Notes: generated by a model not told the origin, from the sequence alone. Shown: positions 1-9,571, counted from the stretch's first letter. The stretch: 64,000 nt of DNA from Aestuariivita sp. (GCA_026709985.1 JAPORY010000114.1:1-64000); one strand, 5' to 3'. Translations and numbers: made by a program.

Positions 1-433
1 TCAAAAAAATTGCCTGTTTTCAGAAAAAAGTCGCTCGCCTGATGAATTTTGCAAGTGGCTCTTCCTTTTGAAAGCGGCTAATTTCTTCGCAATCCTGTAA
101 ATCCCATCTAGCTTCTTGCTAATGTCATGCAGGTGTTTTTGACCCACGGCAACTGATGCAAGACTCCGGAGTGTGGCAGAACCAACTAAGCCTTTAAGCA
201 TGTCAGGATTGGATAAGGTTGCATGTTCCTTGATAAGACCGCCGGCTCCTCTAACAAAAGCCCTAAATCCACCACCGTGCGCATCTACTAATTCACGCAG
301 AGGAATAATGACTTTGGCATAGTTTCCACTAAAAACTTCTGACCCGCTTACAAGATTGGGAACAGCAGGAAGAAGCTGATTGAGTTTTAATATCTGAGTT
401 TTCTTCCCCTTTTAACTCGTTATAGCTTCCCAT
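1..433 (-). pseudogene. Frameshifted remnant of a small hypothetical gene
   Basis: The minus strand is open from 411 down to a TGA at 1-3 (about 136 codons), but this frame has no ATG near its beginning. One base out of frame, an ATG at 433 starts MGSYNELKG. If one base is lost or gained in the A/G run at 403-412, the two frames join into one protein of about 143 residues. The joined protein would contain QLLPAVPNLVSG and FSGNYAKVIIPLREL, which read like genuine coding sequence, and it ends in a basic tail. I do not recognise the family. The reading as one frameshifted gene is inference. A sequencing error in the homopolymer would give the same picture. Confidence 0.45.
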
Positions 434-522
434 TTGATTTTGCTAGGATCGTACGCTTCAGAGCGGTCTTTCGGTCACAGCAAGCGGGGTCATAAAATCC
501 AAGAGAAGATTGAATCAAACCC

Positions 523-2097
523 TCATGGAAGAGCCGCTGGTTCGGCTCGGATATCCAGCAAATTGCGAATATCACGCCCGCAAGCGATTGCGATCAAGTG
601 GATCGGTTCCTTGCGATCCTTATATTTCTCTGTATAGCCCCGCTTTCGGATCTGTGCGAGGGCGTTCTTCAATGCGATTTCGGTCCCATCGCTGGTGTTC
701 ACCATCTTGAACTCAAAGATAAACACCTGTCCACCGGTGAGTACCGTCATATCGGCCCGACCTCGGCTGGAGGATTCCTCCGACCGGACATCCACACCGA
801 TGGTCCTAAGGCCCATATGCAAGAGACCCGCGTACCACGCTTCATAATGGTTGAGATTTCCTGAACTAGACCACTGATAGGGAATGCTCGCCAAATAGGC
901 TCGCAGAGTCTCCGCAAAAGCCTCAAAGTCGTTCGCCACCAGCAAGTTCCGCAGTATCCCCCCCTCCTCCGAGGGTACCCGCTTCGTCGGATTCAGATGG
1001 CTCAGCAATGCATCGTTCAGACTGAGCTTGACCTCTTGATTGGGATAGTCCAGCCGATAGAAAGTTCGGTGCCCCTCCTGTTTCTCGTCCGTGATCGTCA
1101 GATAGCCCGTCTGGAACAACAGGGCTTCGGCACTGATATCGTTCACATCAAACTTTGCTATCAGCGACTCATCGGTAAAGCACCCTTCCAGATCCCGCGG
1201 GTTGATCGACTTCGCCTGTAAGGTTTCAAACAGGAATTGCGGTGAGCCAGTGCGGAACCAGTAGGGTTTAAACGTGCGGTTCCGCAGAAATAGGAGCACA
1301 TCAAAAGGGTTGTAGAGCCGCTCTTTACCAAGCCAGTTATAACCGTTGTACCAGGTGCGGATGGCCGCACGGTCGAGACCCTCCATCTCCGGTACAAACA
1401 CGGTGTCGAGATCGCGGTCGGTATAACCGCAGATGGTGGCGAAGTGTGGGGCCAGGCTGATGTCCTCAAGATTGTTGAGGTCCGAGAACAGGTTGATCTT
1501 GGAGAACATGCTTACTCCAGTGACAAAGACGAAGCGGACATGTTCAGCACTGCCCTTGATGATGCCGTAAAGGCCGCGCAGATACTCCCGGTTGGCCCGG
1601 GCCTGATCAGGATCCTTCAAAGCATCCAGGATCGGCTTATCGTACTCGTCCACAAGAACCACCACCTCCTGTCCAGTTTTATGGCGGAGGTGATAGAGCA
1701 GACTCTGAAAACGATCAGGGGCAGCACCTGCGGAACAAATAGCCTGTAATTCCGCGGCATGCTCAATAAGGTCGAGTTGCGTGTTAAGGTTGCGCTCAAT
1801 TTCCTGCGGACTGTCATAAGTTCTATCAAAGCTCAACCGCACCACCGGATGGGTGACGGACCAATCCCAATGTTCATGAATATCTAGCCCCCGAAACAGC
1901 GTTTCCTGTCCCGCAAATAATGCTCCGATTGTATCCAGAAGCAGGCTTTTGCCAAAGCGGCGGGGGCGCGAGAGAAACCAATGATCACCGCGCTCAACGA
2001 GATCATGAATCAGAGCCGTTTTGTCGACGTAGTAGCTGTTGGTTTCCCGCAATCGCTTAAAGCTTTGGATACCGATGGGCAGACGTTGACGCGTCAT
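523..2097 (-). CDS. AAA-ATPase-like protein with C-terminal PD-(D/E)XK nuclease domain
   Basis: The 524-residue protein has the layout of the AAA-ATPase_like (PF09820) plus PDDEXK_9 family. The N-terminus (LPIGIQSFKRLRE...YYVDKT) is typical of that family. A P-loop-like RPRRFGKSLLL lies near residues 45-54 and a Walker B VVVLVDEYDKPI near 146-157. Towards the C-terminus, GRADMTV and FEFKM give the D...ExK nuclease signature. Members are common in accessory regions and abundant in Bacteroidetes and some Proteobacteria. Their role is not established, and nuclease activity is inferred from the fold. The gene is divergent from the AAA ATPase at 2287, with about 190 bp between them. Length is normal for the family and the reading frame is intact. 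Confidence 0.88.
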   Translation of the reverse strand: MTRQRLPIGIQSFKRLRETNSYYVDKTALIHDLVERGDHWFLSRPRRFGKSLLLDTIGALFAGQETLFRGLDIHEHWDWSVTHPVVRLSFDRTYDSPQEIERNLNTQLDLIEHAAELQAICSAGAAPDRFQSLLYHLRHKTGQEVVVLVDEYDKPILDALKDPDQARANREYLRGLYGIIKGSAEHVRFVFVTGVSMFSKINLFSDLNNLEDISLAPHFATICGYTDRDLDTVFVPEMEGLDRAAIRTWYNGYNWLGKERLYNPFDVLLFLRNRTFKPYWFRTGSPQFLFETLQAKSINPRDLEGCFTDESLIAKFDVNDISAEALLFQTGYLTITDEKQEGHRTFYRLDYPNQEVKLSLNDALLSHLNPTKRVPSEEGGILRNLLVANDFEAFAETLRAYLASIPYQWSSSGNLNHYEAWYAGLLHMGLRTIGVDVRSEESSSRGRADMTVLTGGQVFIFEFKMVNTSDGTEIALKNALAQIRKRGYTEKYKDRKEPIHLIAIACGRDIRNLLDIRAEPAALP

Positions 2098-2286
2098 GGG
2101 TCCTATCCTTCACGGTCGGTCGATCCGTTGGAGATACTAGGTAGTACGTACCGTGTGTCTCAAGAGGATGTCGAGTCGCATGGATGACAAAAAATGACGA
2201 AAAACTTCGTAAATATCTGAGAACAAGTTTGTCCTATCCAAAATAGCTCACAGACTTGAAGTCACCGGCAATTTACGCGATAATTT

Positions 2287-3594
2287 ATGACGATAGTGAG
2301 AAATGATCCGATGGCAAATTTCAAACGCTCAGAATTACAGCGCTTTGTAAATAAGCGGGAGAAGTCCCCGCCGCCCGTGTTTGTGGGGCGCAAGTCAGTT
2401 TTAAACGACGTTTTAACGATCTCAGCCGAAACAAAGCAAGAAAGAGTTGGCATTCCCGGCAACACCACTGTTATAACAGGCGCACCCGGCGCGGGGAAAA
2501 GTTCCGTTCTGAGTGAACTCACCCGATTCAATACCGACCCTTCCGAAGAGGGGCCAAAGACCCTGCATATCTCCAGTGTGGAACTTGAGGAGAATTTTCC
2601 CGATGTCTTGATGGCAATCGGGGCCCTCGGACGGACGAAAAAAAGCCAGTTAAAAACCCACGTCTTAAAGCGTGCGCAGTTGGGTAGCCTCGCTCTCCTT
2701 GATATCGCGGGCTTGATTGATATCAATATCCAAGACGTGAAAACCCTGTTTCAGGAAAACGAGGTCCGGAACATTGGGGCGCTTCACAAGGCGTTTCCCG
2801 TGTCGGATTGGGACAGCGCGGTCATTGTTGCTGTCGATGAAGCGCAAAATCTCCCCTTTGGACGCGGCACACCTCAATCGAATTTTCTGCGGGCGCTACA
2901 CGAAGCTGTGACAAAACTTCCCCTCACTCTGGTGCTGGCAGGATTGAGTGATACGCAATCGGTGATCCATTCCATGGGGCTAACGCGCAGTCTACAACTT
3001 CATACGCTCGGATGCTTTACGCCGGACGAACAGGCCGAACTCACCGACCGATGGAGCGCGCATTTCGGCATCACGATTGGTGACCAACGCGCCCACATTG
3101 ATCAACTGATGACGCCCACCGACGGCTGGCCGCGTCATGTCCACTGTGCGCAGCAAGCCTTGGCAGAAGCCCTCCTTGTCAAAGAAGTCGATGGTCAGGC
3201 CGATAAGATAGAGGACTGGAACGCAGTTCAGCACCGTTCAGACCGACTCCGACACAGCTACTACGGCGAACAATACAGCGATGTGATGAAATATTCCTCT
3301 AAATTAACGGCACAAGTGCTTTATGAAGCCGCTCGTGCAGAACGCACTGGAATCGGTTTACCCATTAATCAAGTCGTCGATGTCGTCGAAACCTACAACG
3401 CCGCTCAGCCCGGCAGCGCATGGCGTGTGCCGAGTGAGGAGTCTTCCTACACCTACGTGACTCATCTGATGCATTGCGGGGCATTGGAGGAGAATCTAGA
3501 GACCGGCGCGCTGTCCTGTCCGATCCCTAGCTTTCAAAGCTATATTCTGCGCCGCGGGGGGCTTGATCCAGCAGCGCTTGAACACCGAGGTTGA
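2287..3594 (+). CDS. AAA-family ATPase, function unknown
   Basis: The 435-residue protein has a clear Walker A (TGAPGAGKSS, about residues 64-73) and Walker B (VIVAVDEAQN, about 178-187), followed by a possible sensor segment (LVLAGLSDT). This resembles the ORC/TniB/ExeA-type AAA ATPases. The C-terminal 150 residues carry no motif I recognise and may be a winged-helix or partner-binding region. An internal ATG at 2311 (MANFKRSEL) is an alternative start; neither start has a strong Shine-Dalgarno sequence. The gene stands divergently beside a nuclease-domain ATPase and next to transposase debris, so a role in mobile-element or defence biology is plausible, but that is inference. Confidence 0.75.
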   Translation: MTIVRNDPMANFKRSELQRFVNKREKSPPPVFVGRKSVLNDVLTISAETKQERVGIPGNTTVITGAPGAGKSSVLSELTRFNTDPSEEGPKTLHISSVELEENFPDVLMAIGALGRTKKSQLKTHVLKRAQLGSLALLDIAGLIDINIQDVKTLFQENEVRNIGALHKAFPVSDWDSAVIVAVDEAQNLPFGRGTPQSNFLRALHEAVTKLPLTLVLAGLSDTQSVIHSMGLTRSLQLHTLGCFTPDEQAELTDRWSAHFGITIGDQRAHIDQLMTPTDGWPRHVHCAQQALAEALLVKEVDGQADKIEDWNAVQHRSDRLRHSYYGEQYSDVMKYSSKLTAQVLYEAARAERTGIGLPINQVVDVVETYNAAQPGSAWRVPSEESSYTYVTHLMHCGALEENLETGALSCPIPSFQSYILRRGGLDPAALEHRG

Positions 3595-3666
3595 ATGAGA
3601 AAGAGTCTTCTTCCAAGAAAGAGGGTGGCGACCTATACACCCCACAACCGAACCCAAACCGCCCGA

Positions 3667-4321
3667 TTACAAAGAGGCCTCAGAATTGCCAGGGAAGATC
3701 TCGGTGCGCTTGAGAAAGCTATTGCCTTCGATAACCGCCCCAAGGGTTAATAACGGCGCATATTTCCGCCTTTCTTTTAAGTGCCCCCGCTTGGCTTTGG
3801 GCGGCGATGGCATTTGACCGTCAAAGTAGGTGTTTGTCCGACGTCATATAAGTTCACCATCGGTCGGAGATCAAACAGCGTCTTCGCCGTTGCAAATATA
3901 TGCTCTTCAAGGACGCGTTTATGCCGAAACAGTTGCTCAGCAGCCGGATAAAGCGCCATATCGCTGCGACGGGCAAAATCCATGCCCAACATCTCACTGC
4001 GGCGCTGGTTGTGCGGAGCTATTTATTGGTAGCGCGTTCGGAACCCGGCTGCGCCATACGATCGCTGATGTTGGTCAGCGCACCAGACTGTTGCCGTTTA
4101 TTGGACCCCAATTCACCGATCTTGTTCGCAAGATCAAGCAGCTTGAGGACTTCTAGAACCGCGTGTTCAGTGCCGATAGATCGGCCGCCACTATCTTGCG
4201 TTGCGTTGACAGTTTGGTGATCGGATAGTTCTGGCTTTTCTTCCTCGCGTTGGGGTAACTGTTCGGCCATCCACCGTGCGGCGGCTTCGATCTCGGTAGG
4301 AATTGACTGGAAATTGAGCAT
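3667..4321 (-). pseudogene. Decayed IS1634-family (IS4-like) transposase
   Basis: Pieces of one transposase can be read in order on the minus strand across several frames. The first is SIGTEHAVLEVLKLLDL near 4170. Next comes ISDRMAQPGSE near 4060, which resembles the conserved RPGSE segment of these transposases. MLGMDFARRSDMALYPAAEQL follows at 3992, and then LEEHIFATAKTLFDLRP. After a one-base shift near 3835 comes TNTYFDGQMPSPPKAKRGH, the recognisable family block around the first catalytic Asp. Finally KYAPLLTLGAVIEG and FLKRTEIFPGNSEAS lead to a stop at 3667. At least two frameshifts and loss of the C-terminal half make it inactive. No terminal repeats were found. Confidence 0.75.
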
Positions 4322-4423
4322 GGCTTGCCGGCACGGAGTTCGTCAATGCGTTGACCCCTAAGTGGCCGAAGCAAACTCGCTTCTCGGCACCGATGGTCAT
4401 TTTTATTGATCTTTCTGCACCCC

Positions 4424-5011
4424 TTACGGCCAGAGCGCATGCAACCGAAAGCTGATCGCCTCGAAGGGTGGTTGCGACACAGCTGCATCGCCAGCAAGCG
4501 TCTTCCGGGGTAACCACTGTCCTTTCTGCCGTTCAAATATCTCTAGAGTTTGGGCGTCGGGATCAACAAACCAGAGATGTGAAACAATCTCCCGTGCGTA
4601 AATGGCACGTTTCTCGTTCTGATCAATGCGCCGGGTTGACGGAGAGACTACCTCGCACACCCAATCTGGCGCGATTTCAAAGTACGCCGCATCGGGATAG
4701 CTGGGCATGGTGGTACGCCGCCAGCCCGCTAGATCGGGCACCACGATGTCCTCGCCTAGATGTAACTCCGGCTCGAAGATGATCCACCAGCCGCCAGGGC
4801 CTCCGTCGCCGTAGTTGAAGGGCGGGTTAATCTTGGCGAGTATCCCCGAACTCGCTAAAGCATGGCGAGAAGCCGGACGGGGCTGTGTATAGAGCGTGCC
4901 AGCGAGCACCTCCGCCACCTGATTAGGCGGAGCGTCAAGAACATCCTCGTAAGTAGCAGGCCGTTCGGTCGGATCAAATGCTGGCATCGCTGTCCTACGC
5001 CCAGGCTGCAA
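4424..5011 (-). CDS. Uma2-family (DUF820) putative restriction-endonuclease-fold protein
   Basis: The 195 residues match the Uma2/DUF820 family, a PD-(D/E)XK-fold group of unproven function that is very abundant in cyanobacteria and scattered elsewhere. Visible signatures are the N-terminal YEDVLDAPPNQVAEVLAGTLY, the central EPELHLGEDIVVPDLAGW, then WVCEVVSPSTRRIDQNEK and YAREIVSHLWFVDPDAQTLE. The family length is about 190 residues, so the gene appears complete. The start could also be the Met nine codons in (4987). It sits alone between transposase debris and tolC, which suggests acquisition by transfer. Confidence 0.85.
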   Translation of the reverse strand: MQPGRRTAMPAFDPTERPATYEDVLDAPPNQVAEVLAGTLYTQPRPASRHALASSGILAKINPPFNYGDGGPGGWWIIFEPELHLGEDIVVPDLAGWRRTTMPSYPDAAYFEIAPDWVCEVVSPSTRRIDQNEKRAIYAREIVSHLWFVDPDAQTLEIFERQKGQWLPRKTLAGDAAVSQPPFEAISFRLHALWP

Positions 5012-5282
5012 CAGATATTCTCAAACCATTGAAGGAATAAATCAGAAACAGCTGTAAAATTAGATCTCGTATCTTGTCATATCATACTTACTGGTGATCA
5101 ACCAGAAACAATTAAGCAAGACAAAACGACGCTCACAAGAAATCACTTAACGTCTAATCCGAACGGACGATCATCACCGGTAAGAAAATCTTCCGAGCGA
5201 ATGGAAGCGGCTTTTTTTGGCCACGTCGCCTCAACCGTCCCTACTTCACATGCGATCACAACACATCAAGATAGGCAAAAAA

Positions 5283-6692
5283 TCACTCTTCATCAAGTTT
5301 CCTTAGTACGCGATCCAATTGTCTACCACGCGCACTGATCAGGGCGGGCGCATTCTTGACCTTCTCATAATAGTCCTCAGGATCATAAATCTGCACATTC
5401 AGACCCAAGTTTTCGGCCGTTAGTGCACCTTGCGATTGGAGTATCTGATACGCCGCAACATTCAGTTCGGATTGCGCAGCAATCAAGTTAGCTTGCGCAT
5501 TGAGGAGTTCTTGCTCAGCGTCTAGGACGTCAAGTGTCGTCCTAGCGCCGAGCCGCGCCTCTTCACGAACCCCTCGAAAGGCAACCTCGGCGGCCTGAAC
5601 TTGACCTTCCGACGCTGAAATATTGGCTTCGGCAACCTCAACGCGAACCATCGCAGCCGCGACATCTTGGCGAATATTTTTCTGCGTGACGAGTAATCCT
5701 GCTCGAACCGAGTCGCGCGATGCCATCGTACTACGCAATCGCGACGTCAGTGCGCCGCCTTGGTATATTCGCTGCCGCAGACTAATCGCCAACGAAGCGC
5801 TTTCACCATCGGTCAACGAGCCATCGGTATCCGCCGAATCGAGTCTCCCTTGGAAGGAAAGAGAGGGACCTAACTCTGCCCGCGCCGCTTGCACCATAAG
5901 CTCAGCACTGGCAAGTTGATGCTGTACTTGCATAACATCGGGATGATTTCTAATGGCAAAAGCTTGACCAATTTCTACCGAAGCGGGGCGCTCTGGAAGT
6001 CTGGGCGGCGCGGTTAAATCGGTCGGAAGTTGGCCAGTTGCGGCGAGAAATTCTTGTTGAGTATTCGTAAGATTACCTTGGCTGGTTGCAAGGTTGCTGC
6101 GCGCCTGCGCGAGCCGAGCTTCCGCAAGCGCAACATCCGTGCGGGTTACTTCACCAACGTCAAAACGATCCCCAGCAGCCCGTAGTTCTTGTTCAAGTAG
6201 TTGCACATTGTTTTCTCGAAGAGCGACAAACTCTGTGTCTCGGATAACATCCATGTAGGCCTGAACAGCACGAAACAAGACACGTTGCTCAAGTGATAGT
6301 AACGCGGCACGCGTCGCGAGAACCGTCTCTCTCGCCGCCTGGGCGCTCAGGCGAGCGCGAGCACCATTCCATAACACCCAAGTCGCTGTCAAATTTGCGT
6401 TGCGCGAGGTAACATCGGGACGAGATTCATTTAAATTTCTTGATAGCGCCGCACCAAAATCAATAATGGGTCGAAGGGCAGCAACTGCCGTTGCCGCGTC
6501 CTCGTCCGCTGCTCTGAGTAACGCCCGGTTTTGTTCGAGGAGCCCAGAAGATGTATACGCATTCGCAAGCGCTTCTGCCAGCGTTTCTGCTTGCAGAAAT
6601 GTTGGTATTGCCATCGACAAACAGGTGACCAAAATGAAGGCTCTTCGCCGCTTCCGTAATGCTCGCCAGCCCATAAATCTCCTCCGTTTCAT
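5283..6692 (-). CDS. tolC: TolC-family outer-membrane efflux channel
   Basis: The 469-residue protein has an arginine-rich N-terminus followed by a hydrophobic signal segment ending near the ALA-like sequence LQAETLAEAL, as expected for an exported outer-membrane protein. The rest shows the two repeated TolC halves: long helical Ala/Gln/Glu-rich stretches around NATYDVG-like turns (GDRFDVGEVTRTDVALAEARLAQ and REEARLGARTTLDVLDAEQEL). TolC trimers form the exit duct of type I secretion and RND efflux systems. It lies 46 bp downstream of the PIMT gene on the same strand, a pairing seen widely in alphaproteobacteria. No inner-membrane partner is encoded here. Confidence 0.92.
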   Translation of the reverse strand: MKRRRFMGWRALRKRRRAFILVTCLSMAIPTFLQAETLAEALANAYTSSGLLEQNRALLRAADEDAATAVAALRPIIDFGAALSRNLNESRPDVTSRNANLTATWVLWNGARARLSAQAARETVLATRAALLSLEQRVLFRAVQAYMDVIRDTEFVALRENNVQLLEQELRAAGDRFDVGEVTRTDVALAEARLAQARSNLATSQGNLTNTQQEFLAATGQLPTDLTAPPRLPERPASVEIGQAFAIRNHPDVMQVQHQLASAELMVQAARAELGPSLSFQGRLDSADTDGSLTDGESASLAISLRQRIYQGGALTSRLRSTMASRDSVRAGLLVTQKNIRQDVAAAMVRVEVAEANISASEGQVQAAEVAFRGVREEARLGARTTLDVLDAEQELLNAQANLIAAQSELNVAAYQILQSQGALTAENLGLNVQIYDPEDYYEKVKNAPALISARGRQLDRVLRKLDEE

Positions 6693-6738
6693 ACTCTACT
6701 TGTCCATCCTTGCAGCGCAATGAGGACCGGGACTTGCC

Positions 6739-7395
6739 TTAGAGTTCGAACTCATGAACGGCCTCAAAGCCGGGTAGAATTGGGGCACTGGCATGAAAAG
6801 CAAATCGCCAACTGATATCACTGCCATAATTGTGACCGATTCGAACCAAACCCAACGCCTGCTCCACAAAAATGGCGGCGACCCGACCACCCGTCTTCAA
6901 TTGACCGATAATTGCATCTGGTAATTGGACGATACCTCCCTGCAGAATGATGACGTCATATGGGCCGAACTCAGGTGCACCATCCACTAGTTTCCCCTCT
7001 TGCACAACGACATTATCCGCAGATGCCTCGGCAAGTAGAGTCGGCGCTTCAGCTATCCATTCCGAGTTTTCCTCCAAGAGCACAACCGCTTGGGAATTTT
7101 TCGCCGTCACTGCCGAGGAATATCCTAAACCACCCCCAATATCGAGGACCAACTCATCGCCAGTAAAGTTTAGAGCGTCTAGCATCTTGGCCAAAGTCCT
7201 TGGGTCCAATAGCACCCTGTTGTTGCCGAGAGAAATATTCCCTTCCGCATAAGCGATCTCACGGGAATTTGGGGGGACAAAAATTTCCCGCGGTACGCTC
7301 AACAATGCTTCAATGATGGGAAATTTGGTCACGTCGGATGGACGCACCTGTGTATCGACCATTACTCGGCGCCGAGTGGCAAAATCAATCATCAA
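6739..7395 (-). CDS. Protein-L-isoaspartate O-methyltransferase-like protein
   Basis: The 218-residue protein has the Rossmann-type methyltransferase core of the PCMT family (PF01135). The SAM-binding glycine-rich loop is VLDIGGGLGYSSAV near residue 80, preceded by the lead-in region RTLAKMLDALNFTGDELVL. The family repairs isoaspartyl residues using SAM. In alphaproteobacteria this paralogue sits before tolC, as here, and its true substrate is not proven. The start at 7395 (MMIDFATRRRVMVDTQVRPSDVT) agrees with the usual N-terminus of this subgroup. It is probably co-transcribed with the tolC gene below it. Confidence 0.88.
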   Translation of the reverse strand: MMIDFATRRRVMVDTQVRPSDVTKFPIIEALLSVPREIFVPPNSREIAYAEGNISLGNNRVLLDPRTLAKMLDALNFTGDELVLDIGGGLGYSSAVTAKNSQAVVLLEENSEWIAEAPTLLAEASADNVVVQEGKLVDGAPEFGPYDVIILQGGIVQLPDAIIGQLKTGGRVAAIFVEQALGLVRIGHNYGSDISWRFAFHASAPILPGFEAVHEFEL

Positions 7396-7522
7396 AGGTT
7401 CTCATGCGATTACTCCCAGTCTCTAGATGACACAACGCGAGCAAAACCGCAAGAATAGTTACCAACCATCCCTAACTAAAACGCTTGCGTAGGCCCACAT
7501 ACTACTGTATCCCATGCACAAT

Positions 7523-7596
7523 GGTGAGTTGGCGGAGTGGTGACGCAGCGGACTGCAAATCCGTGTAGACCGGTTCGATTCCGGTACTCACCTCCA
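7523..7596 (+). tRNA. tRNA-Cys (GCA)
   Basis: A full cloverleaf can be drawn. The acceptor strand GGTGAGT (7523-7529) pairs with ACTCACC (7586-7592). The anticodon loop CTGCAAA has GCA at 7555-7557. The T-arm reads GGTTCGATTCC. The discriminator base is T (7593), as expected for cysteine tRNA, and CCA is encoded (7594-7596). It stands alone and no integrase is adjacent. Confidence 0.95.
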
Positions 7597-7599
7597 TCA

Positions 7600-8015
7600 G
7601 ACTACTCTCTAACACTAGCCGTTCGCAGCACTAACACTTACTAAACCACTTGAGGATCATCCGAATGCCACTAATTGCCTTATCGCTTTCTGCAGGATCC
7701 CAGATTTCGTAGCCTTTCCTAATCATTGTTATAGATCGCATACCCATCTATTTGATCCTAACCTCTTGCTCTGCCCCAAGGGCTGCCGTCGTTGCATGCG
7801 TAAGTCGACCCGTAAAGATGTAAGGCTGCTCTCAAGCCGCTGTCAACCTAGAAACCACAATCTGCAAAGCAAACTTGAGCAGTAAAAGTTAGTTTGATTT
7901 TGGTCGGATAATACCAGCAAAATAAGACTTTCTTGATAGACAAGAACTAGCATTAAACTATATTGCCCATTCTGAGACCAATCCCGAATTCCTGATCGGT
8001 ACTGCGGACCCCAGG
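7600..8015. other. Gene-free spacer between tRNA-Cys and the trpG relic
   Basis: About 415 bp with no convincing coding frame. Only very short open stretches occur, and nothing in them resembles a known family. The expected position of a trp-operon promoter or leader is here, but I see no attenuator-like Trp codon run or clear terminator. Confidence 0.5.
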
Positions 8016-8552
8016 GTGCCGTTACTTGTTGATAATGATGATAGCTTCACATGTAATTTGGTCCGTTATCTGGGTGATTTCGGGGCAAAGATCACTGTCC
8101 ATCGTAACGACGCATTGGGGCTCAAAGATGCCATATCATTGCAACCGTGATCGCAACGGAATTCGCCTAGGATTGGCCAAGCCGCAGCCGAAGACCCCCC
8201 CCCCCCCGCCTCGACTATCCTCTCGGCCATCAGACGATTGGTCAAACCTTTGATAAAAAAAGTGATTCGAGCAAGAGATATTGTCAACCGGTAAAGTTGG
8301 AACAGTTTCCGATAATGGTCAAAGCGTCTTTGGCGATCCGCCCTACCCATTTGGAGCGACCCACTACCATTCCCACTTGGTGGAACCAGAGTCTGTACCA
8401 TCGTCACTTGCCGTCGCAGCGCAGCAAATTGACGGCACTTTTTGGGCTTGCAACATAATAAATCACCGATTCACGGCATGCAATTTCATCCGCTACGACT
8501 ACGATCACAAGATTTAAAGAATTTCTTGGAAAACATAGAGATAACCGCATGA
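8016..8552 (+). pseudogene. trpG: Broken trpG (anthranilate synthase glutaminase subunit)
   Basis: Three frames together spell a TrpG. From a GTG at 8016 the sequence reads PLLVDNDDSFTCNLVRYLGD, then GAKITVHRNDALGLKD, up to a TGA at 8148. After a C13 run (8195-8207), LGHQTIGQTFDKK appears; the residue before LGHQ, normally the catalytic Cys, is Pro. A shift at the A7 run gives KKVIRARDIV. Another shift gives GKVGTVSDNGQSVFGDPP and FGATHYHSHLVEPESVP. A last shift gives GMQFHP and QDLKNFLEN, ending at a TGA that overlaps the trpD ATG as ATGA. Gene order (trpG-trpD-trpC-moaC-moeA) supports this. Anthranilate synthase would need another glutaminase, or ammonia. Confidence 0.85.
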
Positions 8553-9571
8553 GTGACAAGCTAAAGCCCCTAATCGCCGCCGCCGCCGACGGACCACTCA
8601 CACAACAACAGGCAGAGGACGCCTTCGCGATCCTTTTTGACGGGCAGGCAACGCCGAGCCAAATTGGCGGCCTATTGATGGCATTGCGCACCCGCGGTGA
8701 AACCGTGGAAGAATACGCTGCCGCCGCCAAGGTCATGCGTAATCGATGCAACAGCGTAATCGCGCCCGATAATTCGATTGATATCGTTGGCACCGGTGGC
8801 GATGGAAAGGGCACACTCAATATATCCACAGCAACGGCTTTCGTCGTAGCGGGCGCGAATGTCTGCGTCGCGAAACACGGCAACCGTCACCTCAGTTCAC
8901 GCTCTGGAGCTGCCGACGCACTGAGTGAATTAGGGGTTAACGTTATGGTTGGAGCTCAAACCGCTGAGCAGGCAATCAACGAAATTGGCATCGGTTTTAT
9001 GATGGCACCAATGCATCATCCTGCGGTTGCCCACGTCATGCCCACGCGCACAGAATTGGGAACGCGGACCATATTCAATATACTGGGACCCCTAACCAAT
9101 CCCGCCAATGTAAAAAAACATTTGATCGGAGCATTTTCTCGCTCGCTTCTTCGTCCCATGGCCGAAACCCTAAGAGCACTCGGGTCGACTCACGCTTGGT
9201 TGGCGCATGGTTATGACGGCACCGACGAGGTATCAATCTGCGGTAACACTGCCATCGTTTCTTTGACAAATCAGACTATAGAAGAATTTGAGATCCATCC
9301 CCATGATGCGGGTCTCGACCCGCAGAGTTTTGAGTCGATACTTGGCGGTTCGCCGCAAAAAAATGCCATGGCCTTTCGTGAACTGCTCAATGGTACTAAA
9401 TCCGCCTATCGCGACGCGGTATTATTGAATTCCGCCGCCGCTTTGATGATTTCTGGTCACGCCAACGATTTACCGACAGGGGTTGCACTGGCATCTGAAT
9501 CAATTGACAGCGGTTCAGCAAGAAAAAAGTTTGACTTACTCGCGCAACTCACGCAGAACGCAACGGCATGA
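8549..9571 (+). CDS. trpD: Anthranilate phosphoribosyltransferase
   Basis: The 340-residue protein transfers phosphoribose from PRPP to anthranilate in tryptophan synthesis. The conserved loop [16 protein letters not shown] (about residues 78-93) is the PRPP/anthranilate-binding signature. [21 protein letters not shown], normally KHGNR..SS..GSAD.LE.LG, and [15 protein letters not shown] follow at the usual spacing. Length is standard and the frame is intact. The ATG overlaps the last stop of the decayed trpG frame, a leftover of translational coupling. trpC follows after about 230 bp. Confidence 0.96.
   Translation: MSDKLKPLIAAAADGPLTQQQAEDAFAILFDGQATPSQIGGLLMALRTRGETVEEYAAAAKVMRNRCNSVIAPDNSIDIVGTGGDGKGTLNISTATAFVVAGANVCVAKHGNRHLSSRSGAADALSELGVNVMVGAQTAEQAINEIGIGFMMAPMHHPAVAHVMPTRTELGTRTIFNILGPLTNPANVKKHLIGAFSRSLLRPMAETLRALGSTHAWLAHGYDGTDEVSICGNTAIVSLTNQTIEEFEIHPHDAGLDPQSFESILGGSPQKNAMAFRELLNGTKSAYRDAVLLNSAAALMISGHANDLPTGVALASESIDSGSARKKFDLLAQLTQNATA

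Noticed and set aside
3595-3750. 51-codon plus-strand ORF starting directly after the AAA ATPase stop (TGA then ATG).
   Set aside because: Most of it is antisense to the readable IS1634-type transposase relic, and the encoded peptide has no features of its own.
5195-5230. Terminator-like short hairpin with a T7 run near the end of tolC.
   Set aside because: The stem is only five pairs and the T-run is on the strand opposite to the nearby genes.
8281-8517. Plus-strand ORF upstream of trpD.
   Set aside because: Its sequence (GKVGTVSDNGQSVFGDPP...) is the middle of the decayed trpG in one of its frames, not a separate gene.
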